Shown: positions 8,285 to 17,432, counted from the first letter of the stretch. The stretch: DNA of 48,496 bases from Opitutales bacterium (GCA_013215165.1 JABSRG010000021.1:1-48496); one strand, 5' to 3'. Made by a program: numbers and translations. Notes: a model not told the origin generated them from the letters alone.

Positions 8285-9498
8285 CACTCATCCAAATGGA
8301 GTGCCATCAGTCTTTGGCTATTCGCCTCCACAGAGAACGCGGTCTCCACCCAACTACGAGCCGCATGCACGACCTTACCTAAGCTATCAGTACGCAGAGC
8401 TTGATCAATGAGTCGCACCGCATCACCGGTCTCAGAGAAATCCGTAAGAAAACCAGTAGCCTGATCGATGACTGCTTCCAACACACCGGGTGCCGGCTGC
8501 GCAAATACGGGTAAGCCCACCGCCATGGCTTCCGGGATTACATTGGGCAATCCATCACGGTCACCATCGGTTGAAACGACGCCAGCAAAAAGAAAGGCAT
8601 CTGAAGCAGTGTAACAGCTTTCTACCGCGGTATAATCCATACCACCGAGCAGGCTTATCCGCTCTTCCATATGGTTAGCTTTAATGTCCGCTTCTAGCCG
8701 CACACGCTCTGGACCGTCACCCACAATGGCGAGCGACCAGTCTAAACCTTGCCTCTCAGATTCCACAATTAAGTCGATGAGTCGATCGAACCCTTTCTTA
8801 GGAATCAATCGCCCCACCGAAATAAAGTGTATCGATTCGGGCTCGCCATGATTCCTCAGCCCTGTCCATTGGAAAACAGGCATTGGATCAAGGCTACGAC
8901 GCACGACATACATCTTCTCGGCCAAGTCCGGGAAACGTTCGATCAAGGCACTTTGGGCGGCGGCATTTGAGCTGTGCGTAAATACCGCACTCTCTATCTT
9001 TTCCGGCAGCAAGCCATCCCCACCACGATAGAAAATATCATAAGCATGGGCCCCAATAGAGAATGGAAGTCCTGTCAAATCATGAATCAGCAGCGCCGCC
9101 GTAGCCGGCATTGTCGCCCAACCTGCATGCACTTTTCGATACGATCTAACAAAACGTTGCGCCCTGACTAGGCCAAACCCATAGCCCAACCAGGTCTCTT
9201 GGTAATTCAGCCAGCTGGTCGGCCGTGTGAACATCCATATTAGATGCTTTGTAACAACACGTGGCCTACGCACAAACCAATAGATCAGCCAGACAGGCAC
9301 TAAAACTAGCTCGATTAGATAGAACTGGTTCACGGGTCGTGACTCGAAGGCACTCCCGCCTCCCCAGATTGTGAAGAGGTCAAAGTCCAGACCCGCTCGA
9401 CGTAAGCCGCGAATCTCGCGCTGGACAAAGGTTTCGGAAGTCTTTGGGAAAGTCGTCAGAAGGTAAGCCATTCGGCTCTGCCGAAGCTTACGAGACAT
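8284..9498 (-). CDS. family 4 (group 1) glycosyltransferase
   Basis: This 404-residue GT-B enzyme begins with MAYLLTTFPKTSETFVQREI, typical of exopolysaccharide transferases that bind the acceptor near the membrane; a hydrophobic stretch (about 61-77) may anchor it. The C-terminal half holds the donor-binding domain: VGRLIPKKGFDRLI, IVGDGPERVRLE, and GLPNVIPEAMAVGLPVFA with the conserved E-x7-E motif. No signal peptide is seen. It lies 10 bp after the ACP-FabZ gene and overlaps the GT2 gene by one base, so the three are one unit. Confidence 0.87.
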   Translation of the reverse strand: MSRKLRQSRMAYLLTTFPKTSETFVQREIRGLRRAGLDFDLFTIWGGGSAFESRPVNQFYLIELVLVPVWLIYWFVRRPRVVTKHLIWMFTRPTSWLNYQETWLGYGFGLVRAQRFVRSYRKVHAGWATMPATAALLIHDLTGLPFSIGAHAYDIFYRGGDGLLPEKIESAVFTHSSNAAAQSALIERFPDLAEKMYVVRRSLDPMPVFQWTGLRNHGEPESIHFISVGRLIPKKGFDRLIDLIVESERQGLDWSLAIVGDGPERVRLEADIKANHMEERISLLGGMDYTAVESCYTASDAFLFAGVVSTDGDRDGLPNVIPEAMAVGLPVFAQPAPGVLEAVIDQATGFLTDFSETGDAVRLIDQALRTDSLGKVVHAARSWVETAFSVEANSQRLMALHLDE

Positions 9499-9508
9499 CC
9501 TTGGTCAC

Positions 9509-10399
9509 CTAAGCATTTTCTTCCGTCTCTGCGACGAAATCGAAAATTAGTGAAAAGGACTCACAAAATACAGCCCGCTCACCCTCGACCGTAATCGTTC
9601 CTTCAAAAAATGCCAAAGGACGGCGTATGCGCTTAGGCTTAATCTCCATGGTAAGGATATCGCCTGGCTTGCAGATGCGCTGGCACTTCACCTTCTCGGA
9701 AGAAGTAAAATAAATCTTGGTTGCATCCACGGGCCGCGTGAGGGCCTCATGCTTGCCCTTGAGAAGGAATAGGACGCCGACCTGGCCCAAGGCTTCGACC
9801 ATGATGGAGGCGGGGAAAACAGGATTATTTTTAAAGTGCCCCTGTAGAAAGTCCTCGGTTCCACGGATCTTGTAGGTCCCGATTAAACCCTCTTCAGTTA
9901 CCTCGGCTTGATCGATAAAGAGGAACGGGGCCTGGTGCGGCATGACCTCAAGAATATCTTCAAGTGAAATACGTTCACGCTGAGGAACCTGAGGTGCGTC
10001 GGACTCACCACCGACTTTGCGCGCCATGTAGGTGCGTAGGTCTCCATAAGTGCGGATTTCACGGAGTTCATCATTATCGAAGCTCACATCCAACGTCTCC
10101 TCAACGAGGATCACGATCTCCATCATGGTGAGTGAATCGATCCCGAGATCCTCCATCAAATGGGTATTGTCGTCAGCCGCATCGATCTTCGAGCGCATAT
10201 CAGGTTCCAGATAGCGCTTGATGATTCCTAAGACAATCGTCTCCAACTGAGAAACATCGCCTTCCTGCCGGAAGGCTAAAGCAGCTTCGAAGGTACCTTC
10301 AGGGCAACGACGGAGAGCGTCTTTGAGGATTTCTATATCTTCTTCTGTAAAAGTCTTTTCCGACACGGCAGGTTGTGGGTCTGAGGCAGGCTCGGGCAT
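9509..10399 (-). CDS. acyl carrier protein fused to a FabZ/FabA-like dehydratase
   Basis: Two domains are joined in 296 residues. After an acidic leader, residues about 50-130 form an acyl carrier protein with the phosphopantetheine site GIDSLT, Ser89. Residues about 145-290 form a hot-dog dehydratase: MPHQAPFLFID, then GHFKNNPVFPASIMVEALGQ with His188 and Glu202 in the FabZ catalytic positions. Canonical FabZ reads GHFPGNPVMPG, so the loop is altered. The protein could tether a substrate and dehydrate 3-hydroxyacyl chains on its own carrier, in fatty-acid or specialised lipid synthesis. It sits between thrB and glycosyltransferases, near lpxK, which hints at envelope lipid work. It may also be catalytically modified. 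Confidence 0.85.
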   Translation of the reverse strand: MPEPASDPQPAVSEKTFTEEDIEILKDALRRCPEGTFEAALAFRQEGDVSQLETIVLGIIKRYLEPDMRSKIDAADDNTHLMEDLGIDSLTMMEIVILVEETLDVSFDNDELREIRTYGDLRTYMARKVGGESDAPQVPQRERISLEDILEVMPHQAPFLFIDQAEVTEEGLIGTYKIRGTEDFLQGHFKNNPVFPASIMVEALGQVGVLFLLKGKHEALTRPVDATKIYFTSSEKVKCQRICKPGDILTMEIKPKRIRRPLAFFEGTITVEGERAVFCESFSLIFDFVAETEENA

Positions 10400-10449
10400 A
10401 AATACGAAGGAACGAAGATTGGAGGGAGCTCCGCGTGACTCAAGCCCTA

Positions 10450-11382
10450 TTATTCAACGGACGAATCGGAATCGCTAACGATTTGAACGCCGTTGTTATC
10501 TGCCTCCAAAACGAAAAATTGCGACTGAACGCCCGCTGCCGTCAGCACGCCTGTCATGCGATTGGCCACCTCGAGTGCATCCTCGGCGGGCGCCACGCAT
10601 AATATGCTGCTACCGCTACCACTGAGCCAACCCGTGTAAGCTCCAGCGTCTTGACCTGCTCCTATGACTTCCGAAAGAAACGGATTGAGGACTCCACGGT
10701 AGGGTTGGTGGATGTAGTCAGTGATGGCATGACCCAGTAGGTCATATTGCTGGCTTGCGAAAATTGAGACGACGGTCGCTGCGCTATTGATGCTTTTTAC
10801 CGCATCTTCAAAGGAGATCTTTTCTGGCAGTACCTTTCGCGCATCTCCCGTAAGGACACGGGTTTCCGGGGAAACGACCACAAAGCGAATGCTATCGCTC
10901 ACTGCATGCTTTAGGGTGTAGATATGCGCTCCACTATCGGGATCAGTCCGCGCGACGCAAAAGCCGCCGTGTACTAGTGGGCAGGTGTTATCCGGACTGT
11001 GGTCGAGCTGACAGACCAAAGCTGCCAGGTCTTCTTTGTCTAAGCTGTTGCCGTTGAGTGCATTCAACCCTTCGACAATACCGGCTCGGAGCGTCGAACT
11101 CGAACCCAAGCCGCGCGCAATTGGGATTTGGCCCCAAATATCAAAACCGACACCATGCCGCACTCTACCTGTTTCGGAAAAAAAGAGATCTGCCGCCTCA
11201 GCCACCATACGCATCGAAGCCTCAGACATCGTTTCCTCACCGAGATAGGTGACGCCCTCACTCTCGGTCATCTCGACGCGCACGTAGTTGTATAACTTCA
11301 GGGCGATTCCCAGAGAATCGAAGCCGGGCCCACAGTTCGAAGTACTAGCCGGAGTTTGGACTACGATTGATTTGGCTGCCAT
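10450..11382 (-). CDS. thrB: homoserine kinase
   Basis: This GHMP-superfamily kinase of 310 residues phosphorylates L-homoserine in threonine synthesis. It shows VQTPASTSNCGPGFDSLGIAL at the N-terminus (motif 1), the ATP loop PIARGLGSSST at 87-97 and a C-terminal SGSGSSILCVAP motif 3. Its length fits ThrB. It is 18 bp downstream of smpB and 50 bp upstream of the ACP-FabZ gene. No other threonine gene is in the window. Confidence 0.92.
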   Translation of the reverse strand: MAAKSIVVQTPASTSNCGPGFDSLGIALKLYNYVRVEMTESEGVTYLGEETMSEASMRMVAEAADLFFSETGRVRHGVGFDIWGQIPIARGLGSSSTLRAGIVEGLNALNGNSLDKEDLAALVCQLDHSPDNTCPLVHGGFCVARTDPDSGAHIYTLKHAVSDSIRFVVVSPETRVLTGDARKVLPEKISFEDAVKSINSAATVVSIFASQQYDLLGHAITDYIHQPYRGVLNPFLSEVIGAGQDAGAYTGWLSGSGSSILCVAPAEDALEVANRMTGVLTAAGVQSQFFVLEADNNGVQIVSDSDSSVE

Positions 11383-11400
11383 AGAATGATTCGGTTAAGA

Positions 11401-11880
11401 TTAGCGTTGGTTGAAATTTTTCATGGCTCGCTCCGCCTCACGCAGGTCCGTTTTTTTCCGCATATCCTGCCGTTTGTCGAATAGCTTTTTACCCGTACAG
11501 ATCGCAATTTGGACTTTCACCAGTCCATGAGCTAGATACATGCGCAACGGGATAATGGTTTTGTTGCTAACTTCGATTGCACCCCGTATCCGGTTGATTT
11601 CTCGCCGGTGTAAAAGCAGCTTGCGCGGTCGGTCGGGACGGTGGTTGTTGAGATTCCCAAAAGCATATTCTTCGATATGTGCATTATAGAGAAACAGCTC
11701 ATTTCGCTCCATGCGCGCGAAAGCCTCATGTATCTGAGCCTTCCCTAGACGCACTGTTTTGACCTCTGTACCACGCAAAACGATCCCCGCCTCAAAGGTC
11801 TCGCCAATCTCGTAGAGGTGACGGGCCTTGGGGTTGGAAATCTCACCGGGTTGCCGGTTTTTGTTTTTCTTTCGTGCCAC
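11401..11880 (-). CDS. smpB: SsrA (tmRNA)-binding protein
   Basis: SmpB delivers tmRNA to stalled ribosomes. Diagnostic segments are YEIGETFEAGIVLRGTEVKTVR, the KAQIHEAFARMERNELFLYNAHIEEY core, RKLLLHRREINRI and the basic tail GKKLFDKRQDMRKK. The frame is open back to 12060, but that extension overlaps rpoZ and does not look like SmpB. A GTG at 11880 gives MARKKNKNRQPGEI and a normal 159 residues. A second GTG at 11895 lies inside a hairpin stem. A terminator-like hairpin immediately precedes the chosen start. The tmRNA gene itself is not in the window. Confidence 0.92.
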   Translation of the reverse strand: MARKKNKNRQPGEISNPKARHLYEIGETFEAGIVLRGTEVKTVRLGKAQIHEAFARMERNELFLYNAHIEEYAFGNLNNHRPDRPRKLLLHRREINRIRGAIEVSNKTIIPLRMYLAHGLVKVQIAICTGKKLFDKRQDMRKKTDLREAERAMKNFNQR

Positions 11881-11921
11881 AAATAGAAATGCCACCCTCG
11901 CTCGATCGCGTAAGGTGGCAT
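11881..11921 (-). terminator. terminator-like hairpin directly before smpB
   Basis: On the minus strand ATGCCACC (11921-11914) pairs perfectly with GGTGGCAT (11896-11889) around a 17-base loop, followed by TTCTATTT ending one base before the smpB GTG. It lies 27 bp after the rpoZ stop. It may end rpoZ transcripts or attenuate readthrough into smpB. The U-rich tract is interrupted, so efficiency is uncertain. Confidence 0.55.
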
Positions 11922-11947
11922 GTGTAGGCTGATATCGCTTGAAGGTA

Positions 11948-12154
11948 TTACTCTTCGTCTTCTCCGAGTTGATAGGAGATCCGTCCGTCAATGATCTCGC
12001 GTAGGGCGACGTCTTCGGCATCGAGACGCTCCAGACTTTCAATAAGAGGAGGGCTGCCACTCTTGAGCTGCTTGACCCGGCGGGACACGACGTTGATCAA
12101 AATGTTTGGGTCGGTAATGACCTGATGGGCCTGCTTTAAGTAATCGTCTCTCAT
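11948..12154 (-). CDS. rpoZ: RNA polymerase omega subunit
   Basis: The 68-residue protein matches the short omega form: YLKQAHQVITDPNILINVVSRRVKQL, then LDAEDVALREIIDGRISY. This corresponds to the conserved R-R-V-x-Q-L and A-x-x-E-I motifs. Omega binds the C-terminal region of beta-prime and helps assemble RNA polymerase. No Shine-Dalgarno sequence precedes the ATG. It lies 105 bp after secDF and may have its own promoter there, though no clear -35/-10 pair was found. Confidence 0.88.
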   Translation of the reverse strand: MRDDYLKQAHQVITDPNILINVVSRRVKQLKSGSPPLIESLERLDAEDVALREIIDGRISYQLGEDEE

Positions 12155-12259
12155 GTCTTAGGAGATGGGAAATCGACGAAAAAAGGGTCAAAGAGTGTCG
12201 CTGGCAAACCTAATTGTCGAAAATGCAATAAACTCAGAAAGCCGCTATACGATTCAGCC

Positions 12260-14833
12260 TCAGTCTTTGCCAGGGCGCGCCTCACGCGTGGAGACTTCCC
12301 AATCGTAACGCTGCAGGGGTTCCTCTCCATCCTCGACATGGCGACGATCACCTTTGTGATACCAGAAAAACACCGGAGTCGCGATGAAGATGGAGGAGAA
12401 GGTTCCTGTAAGAATACCTAAAACAAATACCAAAGCGAAATCCTGGATCACGCCTGCGCCGAAGATGAGTAGCGTTCCCGCCGCGAGCAAGGTCGACAAA
12501 CTGGTCCAAATAGTTCGGGACAGCACTCGATTGATCGAAAGGTGCACGATGTCTTTGAGCGAGGCATCCGGATCGAGTCCAAGCTCTTCACGTATTCGGT
12601 CAAAGACAACAATGGTATCGTTAATCGAATAGCCCACGATCATGAGAATAGCGGCAAGCATCGGAGCCGTAAACTGACCACCGAAGATCACAAACAATCC
12701 GATGGTCATAAGGACGTCATGAATCGTCGCGACGATTGCCCCCAATCCATATCCAAATTCGAAACGTAGGGCAACATAGGTAAGGATTCCTAAAAGAGCC
12801 GCTGCTACAGAGAGAAATCCGTTTCGTTGGATCTCCTCAGACACTGCCGCACCGATGGTCGTGATTCCTTGCATCTCAAGGTATGCATCCGGAAACGCTG
12901 CCTGCATTTTCTCCACCGCCACGGGACCGATATCCCGATCTGTCTGAATTTTGAGCATGCTTGTGCCCGTACCAATATCAGTCTGCTCGGTTATGATAAT
13001 CTCTCCCAGGGCCTCTGTCTGAGCCAGACTCAGGATGGCCTCATCCGTCGGGCGTTCGACGTAAGATAGCACCACCTCGTCGCCACCCAGAAAGTCGATA
13101 CCAAAAATCTCGTCGGCACGCATGAAGGTTACGGCTACTCCGACGACAACCAAGATCCATGAGGCAATAAATGCCGGACGACGGAAATTCATAAAGGGCA
13201 CCTTGCGAATCGGTAAGCCTGGGAGACCCAGCACCCGCTTCGCTACTGCTTTTTCCACCAGGAATTCGAGCAGACCACGCGAGGCGATCAATGCTGCAAA
13301 CACGGACGCTACGATACCAATTGCCAAAGTAACACCAAAGCCCTTCACCGGACCCGTGCCCAGCGCGATCAATATAGCAGCCGTGATGAGGGTCGTGATA
13401 TTTGCATCCACAATTGTGGAAAATGCCTTCTCAAAACCGCCATGCACCGCATTGCGCAGCGCTTTGCCTTGCTTCAGCTCTTCCCGGATCCGCTCAAAAA
13501 TAAGGATGTTAGCATCGACACCCATCCCCAAGGTAAGCACGAGAGCCGCAACACCAGGAAGCGTGAGCGTGGCCTGGAAACTCGCTAAGACTCCGAGAAC
13601 AATCAGGATATTTACTATGCCGGAAAAGACTGCCACCACGCCGCCGGCCCAGTAGTAGAGCACCATAAAAATAATGACTAGCCCCGCACCCCAAAGCATC
13701 GCTTGCTTGCTGCTATCCTGAGCTTCTTTAGCCAAGGTGGGACCCACCTCGTAGACCTCGTCCTGGATCAATTTAACCTCGAGTGGGTTGTTGAGGACAT
13801 TGGCCAGCTCAATCGCTTCCCGCTGGCTGAAGTCGCCTGTGATTACAGCACTTGTGCTCAGAGGTTCGTTGATTACCGGGGCACTGTAGAGATCGCCGTC
13901 CAAAACGATTGCGAGGGGCTGCTGCACCCCTGTCCGGCGATCTTCGTTGACGATGCGAGAGGTCACCTCAAAGACGCGACCTTCGCCTTCACCACTGAAC
14001 CGCAGCTGAACTTCCCAGCCACCGCTGAGCCCCTGCGCCGCGAACGCTTCGGAAATCGCACTTCCTGCGACCTCTGAGATCCGTTTTACAAAAAAGGCAG
14101 ATTCGCTCACACGCCCATCTGGAAGATTGATATCTCTGGTCAGCACCTCGTAGCCAGCAGGCCACTGGCTGCGCGGAGTCGTGTAGGGATCAATCAGCCC
14201 TTGCATTTGCTCACGGCTCACGAGACGCAGCTCGAGTTTCGCAGGTTTGCTGATGTTCGATAACAAATCTGGGTTACTCCGCGTATTCAGACCGGGGAGC
14301 TGTATTTCGATCTGATCACTGCCCCGTGGACGAATCAGCGGCTCGGCGACACCGCTCCCGTCGAGGCGGTTACGCATGATTTCCACCGCCTTACTGAGCT
14401 GCTCTTGCTTTAAAAATTCGTCCTCACCCAGCGCATCCGGATCGATACGAAAGGTTACCGATACCCCACCGACTAGGTCGAGGCCCTGACGAATCTTGCC
14501 CTTGGAGGACTTCAAAAGCTCCCCGACTAAGACATCGTTGCGCGTTTCTAGTTTAGGAATGTCCGCAAGGTTTATTTCAGGGAAAAATCGAGACAGATCG
14601 ACATCGTCTTCCGTCGCCACCGCACTCAATGCAACGAACAAAGAAGGGTATGTATCCGCGTCTACGGCAGCCTGCGCCTTTTCGACGACCGTCTCAAAAC
14701 CGGACGGGTCGACCGTTACAGCACTACGCACATATTCTGGGAACGGCGTGTCCTGAGTTGGAAAAATTGAGAGCAGCGACCAACCGACCACAACGGCGGT
14801 TAGGGCGAATTTCCAGAGCGTGCGGCCCGACAT
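12260..14833 (-). CDS. secDF: protein translocase subunit SecD-SecF fusion
   Basis: SecDF uses the proton gradient to help pull proteins through the SecYEG channel. The 857-residue protein starts with a membrane span (about 8-24), then a large periplasmic region with the SecD signature GKIRQGLDLVGGVSVTFR near 112-129 and a P1-like domain. Next come spans containing VLTLGMGVDANILIFERIREEL. A second half from about 545 begins with a new span and the SecF signature GIDFLGGDEVVLSY. It ends with a second Asp-bearing helix MIVGYSINDTIVVFDRIREEL. The two halves are separate genes in E. coli and fused in many other bacteria. It is 27 bp downstream of yajC, the usual order. Confidence 0.95.
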   Translation of the reverse strand: MSGRTLWKFALTAVVVGWSLLSIFPTQDTPFPEYVRSAVTVDPSGFETVVEKAQAAVDADTYPSLFVALSAVATEDDVDLSRFFPEINLADIPKLETRNDVLVGELLKSSKGKIRQGLDLVGGVSVTFRIDPDALGEDEFLKQEQLSKAVEIMRNRLDGSGVAEPLIRPRGSDQIEIQLPGLNTRSNPDLLSNISKPAKLELRLVSREQMQGLIDPYTTPRSQWPAGYEVLTRDINLPDGRVSESAFFVKRISEVAGSAISEAFAAQGLSGGWEVQLRFSGEGEGRVFEVTSRIVNEDRRTGVQQPLAIVLDGDLYSAPVINEPLSTSAVITGDFSQREAIELANVLNNPLEVKLIQDEVYEVGPTLAKEAQDSSKQAMLWGAGLVIIFMVLYYWAGGVVAVFSGIVNILIVLGVLASFQATLTLPGVAALVLTLGMGVDANILIFERIREELKQGKALRNAVHGGFEKAFSTIVDANITTLITAAILIALGTGPVKGFGVTLAIGIVASVFAALIASRGLLEFLVEKAVAKRVLGLPGLPIRKVPFMNFRRPAFIASWILVVVGVAVTFMRADEIFGIDFLGGDEVVLSYVERPTDEAILSLAQTEALGEIIITEQTDIGTGTSMLKIQTDRDIGPVAVEKMQAAFPDAYLEMQGITTIGAAVSEEIQRNGFLSVAAALLGILTYVALRFEFGYGLGAIVATIHDVLMTIGLFVIFGGQFTAPMLAAILMIVGYSINDTIVVFDRIREELGLDPDASLKDIVHLSINRVLSRTIWTSLSTLLAAGTLLIFGAGVIQDFALVFVLGILTGTFSSIFIATPVFFWYHKGDRRHVEDGEEPLQRYDWEVSTREARPGKD

Positions 14834-14860
14834 GTGAGGTGGGGTTTAAGAGTTTTCGAA

Positions 14861-15178
14861 TTACTTATCCGCCTTTGAAGAGACGAACTGTCTGTTCACG
14901 TCGACCTTGGTGTTGTCGGCGATCTGGATGGTGAATCGGTCTTCCTTCACGCTCGTGATAGCACCGTAAATGCCGCTGTTCGTCATAACATTGTCCCCGA
15001 CCTTGAGGCCCTCGATCATCTTTTGATGCTCCTTCTGCTTCTTGCGCTGGGGAGCGATAATAAAGAAATACATACCCACAAACATCAGGATGAACGGCAT
15101 GAAGGATATAAAGGATGGGCCCTGAGGCTGGCCAGCCGGTGCGGTCTGCTGAGCGAGAAAAATAAAGGCTTCTATCAT
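14861..15178 (-). CDS. yajC: preprotein translocase subunit YajC
   Basis: This is a 105-residue single-span protein. It has an N-terminal glutamine/proline-rich stretch, a transmembrane helix (about 25-41), the family motif FFIIAPQRKKQKEHQKMIEGLKVGDNVMTNSGIYG and a small beta domain. YajC associates with SecDF and SecYEG, and the adjacent secDF gene supports this. It is the first gene of the leftward cluster; the 89 bp to the divergent nfeD gene should contain its promoter. Confidence 0.95.
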   Translation of the reverse strand: MIEAFIFLAQQTAPAGQPQGPSFISFMPFILMFVGMYFFIIAPQRKKQKEHQKMIEGLKVGDNVMTNSGIYGAITSVKEDRFTIQIADNTKVDVNRQFVSSKADK

Positions 15179-15196
15179 AAAGGTGTGGATTTAGAG

Positions 15197-15228
15197 AAAA
15201 CCGAAGACCGAAGCGCTGAGCCGGTTTT
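15197..15228. promoter_or_regulatory. inverted repeat between divergent genes
   Basis: AAAACCG (15197-15203) and CGGTTTT (15222-15228) form a perfect 7-bp inverted repeat with an 18-base spacer. It is centred in the 89-bp space between yajC and the NfeD/protease gene. It could be an operator or a small hairpin in either leader; no regulator is implied by the sequence. Confidence 0.25.
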
Positions 15229-15267
15229 AAGGCAAGCTCAAAGGCCGGAATCCGAATCGTAGACGAG

Positions 15268-16950
15268 ATGGAACCTTTAAAACGCTCAAAGGTTCACAAA
15301 AAAACCGTTACCGATTTCTTGATATCAATGAACCTCCTCAGCATTGTTCACCTTGTGAGAAACGCGCCACTTAAGCCCCTAGGGTTTGTATTCACTTTTT
15401 TGTTAGCTCTCTTTCTGAGTGCGCAGGAGCAGGAAATCGAAGATAGCGAACCATCAGAAATTGAACCGTCTGCAGAGTTAGAAACGGTCCCTGAGCCTGA
15501 AATGCCAATATCTCCCGACGATTCCAACAGCGAAGCTGTTATTGAATCCATAAACGAAGAGATTACCTTAGAAGACTCAGGTCCGGCTAAAGTATACATC
15601 GTTCCCATCGAAGGCGCTATTGCCACGCCAACCGAATATATCGTCCGACGCGCAGTCAAAGATGCTATCGAGAACGACATCGACGCAATCGTCCTCAAAA
15701 TGCACACGCCCGGCGGAGCCCTCGGCAACACCTTAGAGATCATGGAGCTCCTCTCAAATTTCGAAGGCACCACCATCACATTTATCGACAATGAAGCCAT
15801 CTCGGCCGGGGCCTACATTTCCGCTTCAACGCAAGAGATTTACATGGCTCCCGACGCTTTGATTGGTGCCGCAGCTGTGGTTTCTGGTTCAGGGGAGGAC
15901 ATCGCTGAGACGATGAAACAAAAGATCGATAGCGTCCTTAAGGCAAAGGTGCGCATCCTTTCCGAGGAATATCGTTATCGTGGCGATGTTATACGCGCGA
16001 TGATGGACAGTAGCTTCGAGCTAAAAATCGGCGACGAAGTCATCAAAGAAGCTGATGAGCTCCTCAGCCTCACGGCATCAGAAGCAGTCAAATTCTACGG
16101 GGACCCACCCGCCCATCTGCTTGCTGAGGGCATTTATGATGACATTGATGCCCTTCTAGAGGCGCGGTTCGGCGACCGCGGATTCGAGGACCAACGTTTT
16201 GAAATCTCTTGGTCGGAAGAGTTAGCCCAGCTTTTCAATACCATCACTCCTGCCATCATAGGCATTGCTCTGCTTTTGATATTCATCGAATTCAAAACGC
16301 CTGGCTTCGGCGTGTTTGGTATTTTGGGTGTCTCTGGATTGGTATTCGTCTTCTTCAGCCAATACGTCGCCGGGTTTGCTGGTTATGAACCCCTGATCTT
16401 TTTCATCCTGGGTGCCCTGCTCATCCTGGTAGAGCTTTTTCTGATTCCTGGAACCGTTGTTTTTGGTGTCATGGGCGTAGGCATGATGCTGGGTTCTTTG
16501 ATATGGAGCATGGTCGACGTGTGGCCCACAGAAGATTTTTCGTACAGCCCGGCAGTCTTCACAGAACCCCTTCAAAATGTGGGCTTGGGCATGCTGATTG
16601 CGATTGTCGGCTTCCTTATTTTGCTGCGCTTGCTTCCCAAAACTTCGATCTGGCAAGGCATGGTGCTGACTGAAAAAGTCGGCGATAGCGGCGGCAAAAA
16701 AGTCGCAAATCCTATGACTGCAAAAGAAGTCGGTGCGATCATCGGAAAGGTAGCCGAACGCCCTCCCCTCGGCTCTGAAGGCATCAGCATCACAGCCATG
16801 ATGCCCTCCGGCACTATTGAAATCGAAGGGAAACGTTTCCAAGCTCAGACTCGCCTCGGGAGTATAGAGAAAGGTGTTCGCGTGCGTGTCTCAGAGTATG
16901 CGGCTTATTCATTAGTCGTCGAAGCCGTTGAATCCTCCTCTGTGTCATGA
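15268..16950 (+). CDS. NfeD-family membrane serine protease (long form, ClpP-class)
   Basis: Long NfeD proteins couple a periplasmic ClpP-class protease to a membrane domain and a C-terminal OB fold, and usually pair with flotillin-type proteins. Here a signal or anchor helix lies near 35-52, followed by an acidic Glu/Pro/Ser-rich linker (52-105). The protease domain (about 108-320) has MHTPGGALGNT at the oxyanion site and NEAISAGAYIS with nucleophile Ser179; a Lys within 217-227 should be the general base. Several spans follow (about 330-470) and an OB-like domain near 480-555. An in-frame ATG at 15328 is an alternative start. It overlaps the next gene by four bases (ATGA). Confidence 0.88.
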   Translation: MEPLKRSKVHKKTVTDFLISMNLLSIVHLVRNAPLKPLGFVFTFLLALFLSAQEQEIEDSEPSEIEPSAELETVPEPEMPISPDDSNSEAVIESINEEITLEDSGPAKVYIVPIEGAIATPTEYIVRRAVKDAIENDIDAIVLKMHTPGGALGNTLEIMELLSNFEGTTITFIDNEAISAGAYISASTQEIYMAPDALIGAAAVVSGSGEDIAETMKQKIDSVLKAKVRILSEEYRYRGDVIRAMMDSSFELKIGDEVIKEADELLSLTASEAVKFYGDPPAHLLAEGIYDDIDALLEARFGDRGFEDQRFEISWSEELAQLFNTITPAIIGIALLLIFIEFKTPGFGVFGILGVSGLVFVFFSQYVAGFAGYEPLIFFILGALLILVELFLIPGTVVFGVMGVGMMLGSLIWSMVDVWPTEDFSYSPAVFTEPLQNVGLGMLIAIVGFLILLRLLPKTSIWQGMVLTEKVGDSGGKKVANPMTAKEVGAIIGKVAERPPLGSEGISITAMMPSGTIEIEGKRFQAQTRLGSIEKGVRVRVSEYAAYSLVVEAVESSSVS

Positions 16951-17432
16951 CGTTAATCGTAGTCCTCATCGTTGTAGCCTTTGTGCTCATCGCTGCCGAA
17001 GTCTTTATGCCCGGCGGCATCTTAGGCATTTTCGCTATCGTCTTCCTTCTCGGAGCAACGGTTATTGCCTACCAAGAAATGGGAGCACCCGGAGCCATAC
17101 TGACCGGAACGGCATCTATTCTAGGAGGAATTCTCGTGTTTATCGCAACGCTCCAGCTCCTTTCACGCACCAAGTTGGGGAAGGGATTTCGCCTCGATGC
17201 CAAAGTCTCGGGTAAGGCCGTCGGAAATAATCTCAGCTCCGATCTGATCGGACGCGTGGGGTCGACCGTCACCAAACTTGTGCCGAATGGTCTCATCGCC
17301 GTTGACGGTAATCAATATCCAGCCCATTCAGAAGATGGTTATGCGGATTTAGATACACCGGTAATCATCACATCCATACGTGGAGCATTTTTTAACGTCC
17401 GTATTCATAAACAGAATTCAACCACATCCTGA
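16947..17432 (+). CDS. short NfeD-like membrane protein
   Basis: This 161-residue protein has two to three spans (about 3-22, 25-44, 48-71) and then a soluble OB-like domain ([29 protein letters not shown] onward). It corresponds to the C-terminal part of long NfeD without the protease. Its start overlaps the stop of the long NfeD gene, and it ends four bases before floA, so the products are probably made together. It may adapt flotillin to the membrane protease; that role is inferred from gene pairing. Confidence 0.85.
   Translation: MTLIVVLIVVAFVLIAAEVFMPGGILGIFAIVFLLGATVIAYQEMGAPGAILTGTASILGGILVFIATLQLLSRTKLGKGFRLDAKVSGKAVGNNLSSDLIGRVGSTVTKLVPNGLIAVDGNQYPAHSEDGYADLDTPVIITSIRGAFFNVRIHKQNSTTS

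Noticed and set aside
11881-12060. 60-residue N-terminal extension of smpB
   Set aside because: It overlaps rpoZ, is absent from the SmpB family, and the GTG at 11880 gives the normal length.
12151-12351. 66-residue minus-strand frame between secDF and rpoZ
   Set aside because: Overlaps the end of secDF and the start of rpoZ in another frame and resembles nothing; the 105-bp gap is better read as promoter/leader space.
13122-13655. 177-residue plus-strand frame opposite secDF
   Set aside because: Thr/Ala/Pro-rich antisense shadow of the secDF membrane helices.
16222-16842. 206-residue minus-strand frame opposite the long NfeD gene
   Set aside because: His/Gln/Asp-rich antisense shadow; the plus-strand gene has clear domains and catalytic residues.
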